DNA of 64,000 nucleotides from Biomphalaria glabrata (GCF_947242115.1 NC_074711.1:7506434-7570433); one strand, 5' to 3'. Shown: positions 40,801-55,800, numbered from the stretch's first letter. Program-made: numbers and translations. Notes: generated by a model not told the origin, from the sequence alone.

Positions 40801-43800
40801 ATCAAAGACTAGTATTTAGATGGAGAATGTCACAGTTGTGTTTTTGGAGAGATCTTTGTATTGTCTCCACAAACATATGTCATTTAGATTCCAAGGTGCC
40901 TTTTATTCTATGCAACACCCTTCTTGAACACAATGAAGTAACACAGCACTGAATTTAAATTTCTTGAGTTTATTGCTTTCAAACTCGATTAACAAAATAA
41001 ATAATTTAAAGCAGATATTACTTGTGCGATGATAACTTGAATAGAAATAAAACACAATAAACCATCACAGACTAATATTAATATTCCAATACAGAATACT
41101 TGTAATAATGGGTACTAGAAACAATGACTGATGACTTCATTGTCCTTATATAGTAGCGTAAGACAATCTTTCTGGATTGTTTTGGACACTGATAGTAATT
41201 TCTTTCCGGTTCCCATAATTCCACTCTTACCCTACATCACTTTTATGCAAAACAGTTATCCAGAAGGATCTGCTTTATTTTCCCACCCACATTCAATGTG
41301 ACCTAATAATACTGACTGTCGAAGTACAACTGGTCAGCCATTATTAAGAGCTGTCAAGCGTGACATTATACATACACATGAATCTACCTATAACTTTATG
41401 TCCTAAGTTTCACTATAAGCTTTTAGTGTTCACTTTTTAGTTTCACAATTTCACTCAACCTTTTTCAACAGTTTCTCATCATGTTGTCACAATGGTGTAC
41501 ACAGACTGAGTCACTCACTTTGAAAGGTTTGTTCTTAGCTAACTCCCCCATCTAGCCATTTCCCTTCATCAGAGCAGATGTATAAAGTACCAGCAGATGC
41601 TTTAATTTTTCTAACCCTTATTGATTCTTAAGTAGGAAAACCAGAAAAGGCAAATTACATTTGGAAATGTTTCGAACAATATAAATTATAGCTTTTATGT
41701 AGCGCTACTTTGATTCTTATAGCATGCTCAGAGCGCTATGGTCCAATCTCGCTTGTGAACCAGTTGGGGGAGGGGGTATCTTGAGAAGGTTTTCCGTGCT
41801 GCCTTTAGGCGCTCAGTAAACACAACTCTGCTCGAATCGGGTGTTCAACCTCAAGCCCCCTTTGTAGGTAGCCAAGCCAAGTTCAAGTGTAGTTGGCCTC
41901 TCGACCATGTTTCTCAGCTAGTTAATAGACATCCCAATTGAATGTTGAGCTATTGATGTAAAAAGTTGAGTTGGTCTAGTCTTATTGTTGTTGCATCTTT
42001 AGTACTTTATTCTCAGCTGTATCTTGTTCAATAAAATACCAGGTCTCTGTGTGGATTGAAGTTATTAATGATTATTCCCAGGAAATTAATTGTATGGTTT
42101 ATGCTTATGTTACACAGCTGAACATGCCCATTGGTGAGATCATGTGTATTGATATTGTTGATTACTATAGTTTTTTTTATAAACATGTTTTTTTTTGTAT
42201 TTATAATTAACCCACGGGAGGACAAAAGAAGTTGAGAAGTTTTGATGTCAAGTAAAAAAAATTTTTTTTAAACCTAAACATATTTTTGTAATTAGTTTTA
42301 AAAAAAAGTTAAATTGAATTTTTAGGATAATTTGCTTTAAGTTAACTGAAAAAAGTTTATTGTTATTTTCTTGTTAAAATTTTTACTTAAAAACGTTATC
42401 TAATTCAATAAGCATTAAAACATTTTTTCTTTTTTTTTCTGTGTCCAGTTTAAAAAAAGAAAAATTAAAGTTCATTGAAATTTCTTGAAAATTAATAAAA
42501 TAAACTTGTATACAGTGAGATATTGAACATAAGATAGATAAAAAAAAAAAAAAGAATGGGTAAGAGGAAGTTAAAACTAATGAGGTTTTTTTTGTACCAA
42601 AAGTTGTTATATTTATCATTTAATCAAAAACTAAAAAGTCACATTGGAACCTTCTTCACAATGTTTTGTTTTTGGCTAATGTCGCTCTGACAACCTCCTT
42701 ACTATTCTGTGGACCAGTGTAATGTATTGAGTTGTCTTTGTTTTATGTTAGCCACAGCAGAAAGTTAGGTTTAATAATAAAAAACAAATACCGGTACCCT
42801 GTAAAACAAAATAAGGCAATCATTAATTAAAACATAAAATTGTGTTAAGTAGCTCTTAAAGGCAATAAAAAAATTCTATTCTACTAGTTTTGAATCTGTA
42901 CACTTTTTTGCCTCTTAAAGTTTTGTTTCTAATTTGAATTCCTTTAAAAAAAATTAGACTTTCATTTTAATGCTATAAGCATTATATTAGGAGTCTGTTG
43001 TTCACTTCTGATTTTTTTCTAAGTATTTAATTTAATATATACCAGTGTTATAAATGAATTTAGTTGTACATGTTTTTTTCACTTCTAAGTGTGTGTTGTC
43101 TTTATTTTATATATACAGTGCACTTTGCCCTAAACATTACATAAAAGATAATTCTGAAATATCAAATTATTGAAGTGGAATCTTTTTCAATATTCCTCAG
43201 AGGAATGTAGATTTTGAATGAAGATTGAGGCAGTCTAGATCTGGCTTATCACTTTAGGATTTAGTCTAAATTTTAGCAGAGAAAAAAGGAGTGAAAAAAA
43301 GTCTTGTAAGCTTTATAGATAATTATACAAATATTTATAAAAGTATAAAGATAGCATTAATTAACTGCTCTTCCTTGAGGTTGTCTTTTCTTTCTAATGA
43401 AAACATTTTCATGTCGATCATTCATTTTTTTCATTGGATTTTGTTCTTGGGTCCAGGGAGAATCTTAATAAAGCTGATTCTGGAGCGCAAAGTTTGCCAC
43501 AGTTTGTTCATATAAATGAAACTGTTCTAATGCTGTCTGTTAGGGAAGCTTTTTGTCTCATTCTCTTGTCTAAGGCTGCTTCTCTTATTTTGCTCTCACT
43601 GAGGTTCATACCAGCAACACAGTCTGTCTCCATGCTCTTCGATCTAGCATAATGTCTTCCTATCTAGCAAAATGTCTTCTGATCTAGCATAATGTCCTCC
43701 TACATACTTTCATTGATACCAGTAGTGCTTACAGACATACTGACATCTCTCTTAGTCTTGGGCATTCTATCTGACTCCCTCCCCTAGCTCAGCATAGAGG

Positions 43801-46800
43801 ATATGCTCAACATTCTTCCATTTCTAAGGACATCTTCTATGGATGTCCTCCTCTATTCTAGCTAATAAGTTTTGAGAATCTGCTAGCATTTCTTCTGTAT
43901 TGTTAACATATATTTTAATATTATTACTTCATTTTGAGCTGAATCCAAATTGGTTTTCATTGTTTGAAAAATTCCAATTGTCTTTGTCTGCAAACCAAAG
44001 ACCTGACACAATGTTGACAAGGTGTGCCATCTTTTTGTCTATTTCTATCACTATTTTGTCTTTGTCAGGTAAAAATAGAAAGTGCATCAAATAGATCAGC
44101 CTAATCAATGATATCAAACTGTTTCTCACTGACCCTTAAAAATGATCTATAGCCTTCTTAATAAATATATTAGGTTTAAACATGTTTACATTGTACTCAA
44201 ACTGTTCAGATTGAAAGCAAATTAATATTTTCATTTATTGCTTAACAACAGTATATTATTGTAAAATTCCTGTTCATGTTTTTCTTATCCAGATAAAAGT
44301 CGTCTTTTAATTAAGGTAGAAGTGTAAAAACATACACGCACAAAAACTCACTGTTTTTCTCAACAAAACTTTATTTTTTATTTATATAAATTTAAACTTT
44401 CATGATTAAAAAAGTTATTAAATTACAGTATCTCATGCTCTGGCTATATTGATGTCCACAATTTGCAGCATGCTCAGTCAAGATCACACATATATATTCC
44501 CTATTTATTGCAGTTAGTGTTGTATTAATTGTTTTTCATGTTGATAGAATCAGTTGATCCGCTTTAGTTAACATTTCAGTAAAATCAAACAGTAGATTTA
44601 ATGGTTTAATCATTATGTTGATAGATAAAATAATTTAATTAATACTATAAACTTTTTATTGATGACATTTATTAACGTACAAATTAAATCAAAAGCTTTA
44701 CTTTAGTGCACCTGTACATCAAACTTGTAACGTTAAATAGTTCATCTATTTTGTGTTATTTCTAAATACATTTAACTTTTGTTCGAAATCTGCATTAATC
44801 TTCTGTTTAAGGAGTGATTCAAAATGTAAATACAAATTCTTCTAATATCTAGCACAAAACTTATCCTGAAGATTTTGATAGCAAATTTTAACTTTGAAAG
44901 AGATACTTTATATCAACATTTTTACTTCACTATTAAAAAAAATAATTATTAATGTAATATTTAAAATTCTGAACAGGGCTCACTGGGCGACCAATTAATG
45001 GAACAGAGTTTGCAGAAGAATATTCAAACTCAATTAGGTAAGAAATGCAGGAAACATTTTTCTACTTTAGAATTTCCATCTTTCAATTATATTAAAGTTA
45101 TATAGCTAGTGCGTAAATGTTTGAAGATAGTAAATATATATTGTAGTAAATATATAACAGGAAAATCACTAGTAATGTAGCTGTGTACAGAGATAAGAAA
45201 TATGGAAGTAGTTTAGTGACATTTATGAAGTCAGTTATCCTAAAGACATTAAGTTATATGAACATGTGTTTTATTTTATCTGTACTTGGTACAGTACTGG
45301 GATATTGATGGTACATTAAGTGGACATTGAACTGTTTCCTCTTTCATTGGATTAGTCAAGTTCCCCTTTCAGACCTGCGATCTATTGGGTAGATGATGTA
45401 AAGGTCATCTATTTCTGTGGCCCATGATTAACGAGGGTGTCATGTTGCTAGTACAGTGACCAACCGCCTTTACTTTTCCCCAACTAATGTCAGGTACCCA
45501 TTAGAGCAGGATGGACCCCGAGGCGCTTTAAGGATCCTGAAATTAAAAATCTCAATCATCATCAGAATTAGAAGCCAGGAGCCCCTCGGTTTGGAAGCCA
45601 AACACTTAACCACTCGACCACCATGCCTCCTTTATTGGATTGAACTTTGTGTTTTTTTATCCTCAACATTCTAACATGATTTATTTGTTGGTGCTTTGGA
45701 TGCCTAGTAAATTATTTCTTGTAAAAAATTGATAAGACAGGCATCTAAAATAACTTTATTAAACAATAATCTATGTGAGAGGCCTACAACTAAATTGTAT
45801 TTAAGCAAAATACAAACAGTCACCTAACAAAACACAAAAAATAAACATGGTTTTTGTCTGTTCAGAGGTAGCTTAGAAGCTGGTTTGGAAAGATTCTTGT
45901 CCTCCTGTCAGAATACCATCACACAAGTTTGTATAGATCAGTGTGATAACATTCTTACAGACAAGTAAGTTTTTTTTGTTGTTGTTTTTTTTGATGTCTA
46001 AGAAAGTAAATTGTATAACATTAAAATTGTTTGAAGTTTGTCTTAGCTAGAAAGCCTGTTTTCTTTTTAAAGACTTGAGATCTTTTAATCAGTACAGAGC
46101 TTAAGCATGTATTTAAACTATTTTAAAAAGCTTCATTATAGTTATAAAAAGCCTTTGTAATCAATGTAGTTTTAATTGTTTCCCATGACTTAAGGGCTTT
46201 GGGAACAATATTCTTCTAAACCATTTATTCAGATCTTATTATTTTCATTTTACCTAAAAAAAAAACCTATTTCCATGAACAACAACACCAATGATGGGGA
46301 AATGACTGGATTGTTGGGAAATTTTAAATTTACTCTTAAAAAAAAGCTTAAGAGTTAGCTTAGCAAGAAAATATATTTTCAACATTTTGATGCCTTATCT
46401 TAACAGATGTCTCTGGCTAGTAAGTGGCTACTGCCGTCTACTGACCAAATTGACCTATCAAAGTTCTGTCGACTGTGTCACACCTCAGCTGATGTGGGCT
46501 CTTGGTGGTGGTTGCCCCGGAGTGACGTCATTGTTTATTCAACCCAAGCCTCCATTGTGAGTTTAACTTTCTGTATTTTTCTAAATTGTGTGTATATGGT
46601 TTTTGGACTATAATTAAGACAATCTATACATAAAGTTTTAATGATTTAGATAAGGTGCACAGGTCATTTAAAATATTATATTATTTTTAAATTAAAAATT
46701 GGGTGCTATGGACTGATACTAAAGTGCTAGAAAAATTCAAGGCCTATCAGGAATCGCCTTAAGGGTAATTGTGAAGGTAGTTGTCTATGGGGTTGGATCA

Positions 46801-49800
46801 CTGGCAAGCAACTCCAAGCAGGAAGACAGGAACCTCTTTCTAGCACTATCATACATTTCAAAAAGACTCAACTCTATCAGATAGTTAATCACTTTATTAA
46901 ACTACTGAAAATATGTTCAAGAAATTCAAGAATGTCAATTAGATAGTCCTCACAACTCAGACTACCTATCTTAGGACAAAAACAAACTGTCTGCTCTAAC
47001 ATAAAGTAAAAGTAACTTCTCTCTCAATAAAATCAAGTCACACAACTCCCCCTCTCCAACAACTCTCTCTCTTAAAGCTCTTTGCAAAGTGTCTAAGCAA
47101 AGCCGACTAAAGTTTAGTGAAATTAACACTTATACTAAACCTCATAAGCTTCAAGGCTATGCTTGAATTTAAAACGGTTAATATACGCAAACCCTGTTAC
47201 TGTCGATCATCTATTATAATCATTTTGAATATATGTGCTTTCATTTCTAGATGAGTCAAAACAAATTATTATTTAAGTAGTCTTTTCTATTCTTGTCATT
47301 TTTTAAACAGTTTACATCAGGCATTTTGAAAGTCAATTTTGAATTCACAGAAATTATTTCACTTCAATATGTATTTATTATATACAACTAAATAAATGCC
47401 TGAAATTATTAAGTATAAACATTGTGTAAGTCACAATTTTATTAAACATGTATCGTAATAAACAGTTGAATGCATATAAAGAAATTTGTGTCTATCACAG
47501 TGACAATGCTAAATTACATACAGACAATAAAGATTATTATTATTATTATTATATTAATATACATTGAATGTTAAAGTTATAATATTAAATGTATAAAGTA
47601 TAATGATCTGATGCAATTACAAAAAAATATTTATAAAAATTTCTCTTTCAAGAAAAATATAATAGCTTTCATTCACAAAATTTGTGAGATTTCAGGTTCA
47701 ACATTACACAAGTAATATTGTGTTACACAAATATTGTTCAAGATAGATTTTTAAAAAGAGCATCATTTACTTATGTATTTAAGTGGAAGACATTAACCAA
47801 ACTAAATGTGTTCTTTATAGTTCAGGCTTTATTTTTTCAATTAATAAACTCCTCCTTTAAAAGTTTCAACCATTTTTTAATTTATTTTTTTTTAAACGAT
47901 TTTTGTAAGAAGTTACCTGACTCGAAAACCTATAAAGTTAGAATAACCGCTTCCAATTTTTACTCCTTTAATGTCTGTCTGCCTATCGGCTTCCACCCAT
48001 ACTTTGTCACCTACAGCAAGTTCCAGCAGTACTGAGGTGCTCGACTGGGCATTTTTAGTGCCACACGTTGAACACAGGGCTGTACTCTTATTATTGTGAA
48101 TTATACCAAGACAGAGTTCACCAGGAGAGTCTGCATTTACAGAGATGGAAAAAAAATAGATTCCATTGACTGGTGCTTCAAATACTGCATCCTGTTGGTT
48201 AAAGCAGCCCCACTTATTCAGACTAGGTGTTGTAAATATTAATTTCTTTTTGGGTAGTATGGTGTAAGATGAGGATACGTTAACAGAGAAGACTGGCAAA
48301 ACATTGGACATCTCATTAGCCTTAGCTATATCAGGGTCAGCATCTGAAATATTAAGTTAGTGATTATAGCAAGCAAATATGTGATCATATTTTTGATATT
48401 CAAGTGAAAATAGGGGATTGATAGATACTAGAGTGGTAGTTTATACTCAAATCGTAAGTAATACTGCATTTAATAGTGGAAACTTAAGTCAATAATAATA
48501 TGTAAGTTGTAAATTTTGCTCCTAACTAGAAATAGCTGTAATGGTGGCTGAGATATAAAATAATAGTGTGTTTAGCTGAGGTTCAAATGTCAATAAAGAC
48601 AATTTTTTTCTATAGGGTTTAAATTAAAGGTGAGTTGTCAAGCACCATGGCCTATGAGCACATTTCAGTAATTTGTAACATATTTGTTTTTATTTGTCCA
48701 TTCTTATACATTGCCAGCCAGCTTTTCTTTGGACGACCCTTTCTTTGTTCTCCCCCCACTGTATTTTGAAGAATAACTTTTGATAGTGAGTCATGCCTTA
48801 CAATATGACAACAAACTTCGATTTTGTCTCTTCGCAGTATTTAGTTCAAGTGTTGACTTGTACAAACTCATTTGTCTTCTTTTCCTGGTGTCTGATACCC
48901 AACATTTTCTGTATCATTTACTATCAAAGGTTTGAATTCTTCTTTCAATCTCAGCGTTCAGTAGGAGTACAGAGTCCATTAGTGAAAAGTAAGCTTTAAT
49001 TTTACTGGGATGGTGATCTTACTCTTCCAGATTTTCCTCAGTTTGCTTATGGCAGCAGACGCCAAGCTTAAACTGGTTTATATCTCTTTTACAGATCCTC
49101 AATCTTTTGTAATGTTTGACCCTAAGTATTTAAATGGATTATGAATACACTTCTCCTAATCTTTAGACATTCAACTATGTAACATTTCATACCATCATCA
49201 CAAATTAGTATTTAGCCATTTTCAGCACAGATTTCTATGCCAACTGCTCTATCTGAAGCATACAGTTTTGAAGTAAGATTTTTGTACTTGGTCTGTATTT
49301 TCTTCAATGAGGTCAACATCATTTGCAAACCTGACATTGGAAATAGGCCATCTGTTTTGTTTAAGCTAGAAGTAAATCTTTCTAGAGTTTCCATCATAAT
49401 ATGTTTCAGAAATAAGTTAAAAAAAGCTGAAGAGATAATGCATTCTTGCAACACTCCTATGGATGTTCTAAATTGTACTCCCAATTAGGTTATTCAGAAG
49501 TACTGAGCTATTCGCATTTTGGTATAGTGCTTTGATATTATTGATAATGTTTTTATTTATGTTGAACTCCCTCATCATGCCATTATGTTAAACTTGGTGA
49601 AAAGCTTTTTTGAAGTCTTTGTGTACCAGTTTCTTTTGGTGTTGATGGGATTTTTCATTTAACAGTCTTAAACATTGGTTAGAAGGACATGGTATTTATC
49701 TGCTAAAATATCAGGGCTTTTTTTTTAAATCATGAAATGATGTAATAAAATGTTATCAAGTAGTGTACCTAATCATTCAAATGTTATCAAGTAGTCTACC

Positions 49801-52800
49801 TAATCATTCCAATGTTATCAAGTAGTCTACCTAATCATTCAAATGTTATCAAGTAGTCTACCTAATCATTCAAATGTTATCAAGTAGTCTACCTAATCAT
49901 TCAAATGTTATCAAGTAGTCTACCTAATCATTCAAATTTCTCAAAATATCTCAATGTTAAATTCAAACGCTTCAATAATGAGTTTAATGTTAATCAAAAC
50001 TCAAACACCACATAGGCATATAGTGGTTTATATATATTAATAGATCAATTTTTTAATTGAAAGGCAAAAAAAACGTCATCAAAAATCTGTGTTACAGTAC
50101 AACAATCCCATGGCTGCTTGGTCGTGCGGTTTGCACGTCTGACTGTCTTATCTTATATAATACAGACGTTACTTCAAAAAAGAAGATGATTACGTCCTAC
50201 GTGTCATGCATTTAGTCATGCATATTAACCAATGACTTAAATTCTGCCAAGTCACTGGTTTTCCTGGCTAGCTCAGGCATCCCATTCCATGCTCTAATAG
50301 CACTAGGGAAGAAGGAGTATTTGTACAAATTTGTCCTAGCATATGGGACGAGGAATGTGCCTTTATCTTTGTGTCTTTCAGAGTATTTTATTAAATTTTG
50401 TTTTTGTATTTAAAGATTATGGTTCAGTGTTTTATGTATTATTGCTACTTTACTTTTGAGCCTTCTGTCCTGAAGGCTTTCTAAATTTAGTGATTTTACT
50501 AAAAGTGTTACTCTAGTCAAATGTGAATATTCGTTTGTTATGAATCGCACTGCTCTATTTTGTGACTGTTCTAGTTTCTTAATGTTTTCTTGAGTTGAGG
50601 GGTCCCAAACAGAGGATGCATATTCTATTATTGGCCTAACCAAGGTTAAATAACATTTTTGTTTTATGTTCTTATTTGATTTATAGAAATTTCTTTTAAT
50701 AAATCCTAATGCTTTGTTTGATTTTTTTGTAGTTTCATCAATATGTGGATTCCATGACAGTTTTTCATTTATTATAACACCTAGGTATTTTGCGTTTTTA
50801 GTCTGTGTTACTGGTTTGCCATGAATAAGATAAGTGGAATTAATTTGTTTTAGTTTTTTTGGTACTCTTAACAACTGACATTTTTCTGGGTGGAAAGACA
50901 TGCTCCAATTTGATTCCCATTTCTGTAATTCATCTAATTCTCTTTGTAAAATATCTGTGTCTTGTGTTGTTTTTATTGTTCTATATATTATGCAATCGTC
51001 TGCAAATAATCTGACTTTTGTTCCTGAAGTAATGCAATTTGGTAAATCATTTATGTAAATTAAAAATAGTAGTGGACCCAAGACTGTTCCTTGAGGTACA
51101 CCTTAGTTTACTGTTATCGGTGTTGATTTAGAACCATTTATTATTACAGTTTGTTCTCTCCCTATCAGAAAGTCTTTAATCCACTGATGCAGTGGACCAT
51201 TAATGCCGAAATATTTTAATTTTTTAAGGAAACTATGGTGGTGACCTTTGTCAAAAGCCTTGGAAAAATCTAGTAAGCTAGCATCTATTATCTAAACCTT
51301 TTGAAAAGTCATCCATTAGTCCTATTAGTTGTGTTTCACATGATCTATATTTCCTAAAGCCATGTTGGTATGGGTGAGGACATTATGTTTGTCTAAGTGA
51401 TTTATGATGTTGCTACATATTATGTGTTCTAGGATTTTACATGTGATGCTGGTAAGTGATACTGGTCTGTAGTTTCCTGGGTCAGATTTTTCTCCTTTTT
51501 TAAATAGGGGGGGGGTGACATTAGCTTCTTTCCAGTCCTTTGGTACTCTGCCCTGGTTAAGTGATGCCTGAAAGAGTATTTTGAACACTGGGGCTAGCTC
51601 ATTGCTAAAACCCTGCCCGCTCCAATCCCCAATCGTCCTGCGGGAGATTTGGACTAGGAAGTAAACTATCAACTCTGAAGGAACATCCGAAACATGTAAA
51701 ACAACCAAACACTGGCCATTGCTACAGACCTTGTTAAATAATTAAAGGTAGTCAATTAAAAAAGTAACTGGCCTGGATGGTAATAATGTAGGGCTTAAGA
51801 TATATATATATACATTTAAATACAGTTTCTGATCTTTCAAAAAAATATAAATAAATATAAATCTTGTGTAGTAGCTTTACTTTCTTATCTTATTATCCAT
51901 GGTTATAATTTTTTAAAGATTATTTAAATGAGAAGATTTACCTTTAGAAATGTTGACATTTTGTTCATTGGAGCGTATCTCTGCCTGAATATTGAGAATT
52001 TCTTCCCGTAGGTGTTCAACATTGCTGGCTAGTTCAGATCTGGAGGTCACAGTTTTATTACTTTCATTTAATATGTCTCTCAACTTGACCAGTCCACTTA
52101 TCTCTTTTTTAAGTTTCTCAATATCTCTTACTTGGAACCTATGGACTTGATCTTGAAGGCTGGCTATGTCAGCTCTAAGCCTAGCCATCTCTAAGCTGTT
52201 AGTGTTCAGATTTTCATTGTTTTTAACTTGTATCTCATCAATGAGCAATTGCTTGACTTCAACATTCTGCAGTCTTGTGTCCATTTTGGGGATTCCTGAT
52301 TGGTGGGCTTCTTTCATTAAGAATATGTCTGTTTCCATTTGTTGTATTTTATCTATCACTTCTTTCTTATTGGTTTCTTGCCAACTAATGTAGTGACTCT
52401 GAAGTTCTTCAACTTGAGTTTTTAAAATCTCGATGACTGTGTTGTTAGTTTCTTGGCTTACTTTGGCCAAGTTATATTCTAAACTATTGCTGGTGGTGAC
52501 ATGAGAAATCACATCTTTGGAATCAACTGGACCAGAAAAAAAAAATGTCATTAACTTTTTTCTTACTTGAATGGTTCTGAATATGTTTAATGTAATCTCT
52601 TTAACTTGGTGAAATTATCTACTAGATCAGCGGTTCTCAACCTTTTAAGCTTGTTGACCCCTTTTTACAAACCCCCCACTCTGCCGTGACCCCCACACAC
52701 ACAGCAATGGACAAAAACAATCAATTTTTTTAATGGTCTTAGGCGACCCCTGGCAAATCATCAATCGACTCCAAGGGGGTCACGACCCACAGGATGAGAA

Positions 52801-55800
52801 CCCCTGTAGTAGATTCTATATATGGTTGAATTAGTTTCTTTTTACAAAGCTTATATCAGATCACTCTGTCAGGTAAAATCTTCTACACGTTATGTCTCCC
52901 ACGATCTCAGATCAAGATGAAATTTTGCACAATTATTTCTTTTACCTGAGAACACAAGAATCAGTTTAAAAAATTAATCAATTAGTAAATTAACTTTTGA
53001 TAATAAATTATTTTGTCTGGTATCTCAAGGTAAAGAAATTGTACTTGACTGGAGTGGTGGTATAAGCTGAATATATATATAGATTGCTGTCTGAGGCTTA
53101 GTGAACACAAACATGAAATAAAAACAATAGATAACCCTACAATCTTCCATGTTCATGGATTCTTTGTTAGTAGAATGGTTATCTTGTTGGCTTGAAAAGC
53201 CTGAGAATTCTTTAGCCTACAAGTTTGAATTCAGGTTGTTCCCTTTTTAAAAAAAAAATACATTTAAAAAGTGATCACCCAGATACCCCATTTTTTCTCC
53301 CCAAGCCTACGTAGACGATACGATAGTGATACGATCATAGCGTATTGAGAAAGCTAAAAGCATGAAATTATGCTAAACAAAAACGATTGGTAAAAAAATA
53401 TTTCTAATCACACAGATTTATTATTGTTATTTTAGATCTATTACACTTAATTACATGATTCATCCAAACTAATTGATACTCTTAGTATAAGCTTTGTACT
53501 TTGTTTGTTTCTTACTTGAATTGTTCTGCATATGTTTAATGTCATCTCTTTAGCTTGCTGAAAGTATCTACTATATATTGTTGAATTAGTTTATTTTTAC
53601 ATTTTCTTTAGAACACTTGGATTTAAATGTTTCTAAACAAAAATAAGTTTATTGTTGACTGAAACTAAAATGCTAAGGAATTACCTACTGTAAACACTCA
53701 TTTTTTAAACAAAGTTTATTCGCTTTAATTGCCTAAAAAGCAGTCATATATAGTTCCTAACATAAGGGTGAAGCCTATTCTAAAATAGTTCCTAACATAA
53801 GGGTGAAGCCTATTCTAAAATAGTTCCTAACATAAGGGTGATGCCTATTCTAAAATAGTTCCTAACATAAGTGTGAAGCCTATTCTAAAATAGTTCCTAA
53901 CATAATTGTGAAGCCTATCCTAAAATAGTTCCTAACATAAGGGTGAAGCCTATTCTAAAATAGTTCCTAACATAAGTGTGAAGCCTATTCTAAAATAGTT
54001 CCTAACATAAGGGTGAAGCCTATTCTAAAATAGTTCCTAACATAAGGGTGAAGCCTATTCTTAGTCCGAAAAAAAATTAATTTGGTAACAAATATGTACA
54101 AGTCCAATCACGGGATATAAGTGAACACAAATCTTAGACTCACCATCCATATCTTCCAGTGATTTCATTACATTTTGACACAAAGTTAATTTTTCTTCCA
54201 AACTATCCAAGTAAATGGCCACTTTCATTGCAGCTGCAGCAGATCTTCTTTCTGATCTCATCAACTCATCAATTATTTTCTGAGCCTGCCAGGGATAAAT
54301 TAATATAACTTTGTCATCAAGTAATAATGAGTCTTAGAAATAACTTAATAAATCAAAAGAGCTGGGTTTTTTGTTTTTTTTTAATCAATGTTAATTGTGC
54401 GTGTGTGTTTGCAGATTTCATGTATTATTTATTCCTAAAGGATTGAAGGAAAGGTGTTTCTAAATATAGATTTTACATTTGCATACTTAACACACACACA
54501 CACACTTAGACTAGAATCTTCAGAATATTTGCTAAGTCCAATGTCAACTCTTTTTAAGTTTTTTAGCATTGGTACCTTGAATATGCAATTGTCCAATACT
54601 TGTGTGGTTTTAATATAGGTCAGTTTTTGTTGGTTAACAGCCTCCAACTTTTCTTTGAGCAGCAGAGCCTGTGTTGAAGTCATGGTAGTGAGCTTTAAAT
54701 AGTGGACCTATAATATAGACATAGACTTCACTCTTCACACTGTGCTGTTAACTGTGAATAAATAGAGATGCATGTAATATTTATACTTATTGACATTAAT
54801 CAAAGCATAGTTTATGCTTCTTAAAAAAAAAAAATTCTGAGGGTCACAAAGGTTGTTTTAGCTGGAGGTTTATTATACATGTTTTGAATGTTCCTTCAGA
54901 GTTAAAGATAATCTGCTTCCTAGTCTAAACCTCCCGCAGGATGATGGGGGATGGCAGCGGGCAGGGCATGAACCCTGGACTATCAACTGAATGAAGACAA
55001 ATACATCATATGCATTTAATGTGTCAATCTATTCATGCATGTGAATCAATGACTTAAACTCTGCTAAGTCTTAGTTTTCCTAGCTGATTTAGGCAACTCA
55101 TTCCAATCTCTAATGGCACTAGGGAAGAAGGAGCACTTGTACGAATTTGTTATAGTGTATGGAATAAGAAATGTGCTTCTATCTCTATGTCTTTCTGAGT
55201 ATTTCATTAGGTTTTGTTTTTCTATTTGTAGATTATGGTTCAGTGTTTTATGTATTGTAGCTACTTTACTTTTTACCCTTCTGTCCTAAGTGTCTCTAAG
55301 TTTAGTGATTTTACTAATGGTGTTTACTATAATCAAATTTCAATATTTGTTTGTTATAAATCTCACTGCTCTGTTTTGTTTTTGTTCTAGTTTCTTTATT
55401 TTTTTCGCTAGTTTAGGGATCCCAGACAGAGGATGCATATTCTAATATTGACCTAGCTAAAGGTTAAATAGCATTTTAGTTTTATGTTCTTGTTTGATTT
55501 GTAAAATTTTTTTTTAATGAACCCAAATGTTTTGCTTGATTTTTTAATAATTTCATCAATATGGGGATTCCCATGATAAATTTTTACTTATTATTAAATG
55601 ATTCACCCTCATTCTACATTATACTCCTAAATGGCATGCTTCTTATGACTAATCTTCAGGCAGATATTGCTAATCAGTCTAGTGAAGCAGGAGGTGAAGT
55701 GGCTGAATGGTACAGCACTTAAATGACTTCTGAATTGAGAGTCATGAGTTCAAATCCAGGTGAAGACTTGGATTTTTACTTTCAGGATCGTCAGGGTGCC

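Noticed and set aside
44977-45037. FBXO41 exon 9 read as GSLGDQLMEQ in phase 0 from exon 7
   Set aside because: That frame stops at the start of exon 10. With the micro-exon at 41472-41526 the frame is LTGRPINGTEF and stays open to the end.
46720-47200. Possible remnant of a larger element at the start of FBXO41 intron 11
   Set aside because: The sequence looks non-random (GATCACTGGCAAGCAACTCC) but no repeats at ends, coding motif or second copy in the window supports a class.
50106-50146. tRNA-like sequence as a tRNA gene
   Set aside because: Only the A-box half is present and it is continuous with SINE B at 51608; similar heads at 17.5, 28.85, 35.2, 53.2 and 55.7 kb are also SINEs with unpaired stems.
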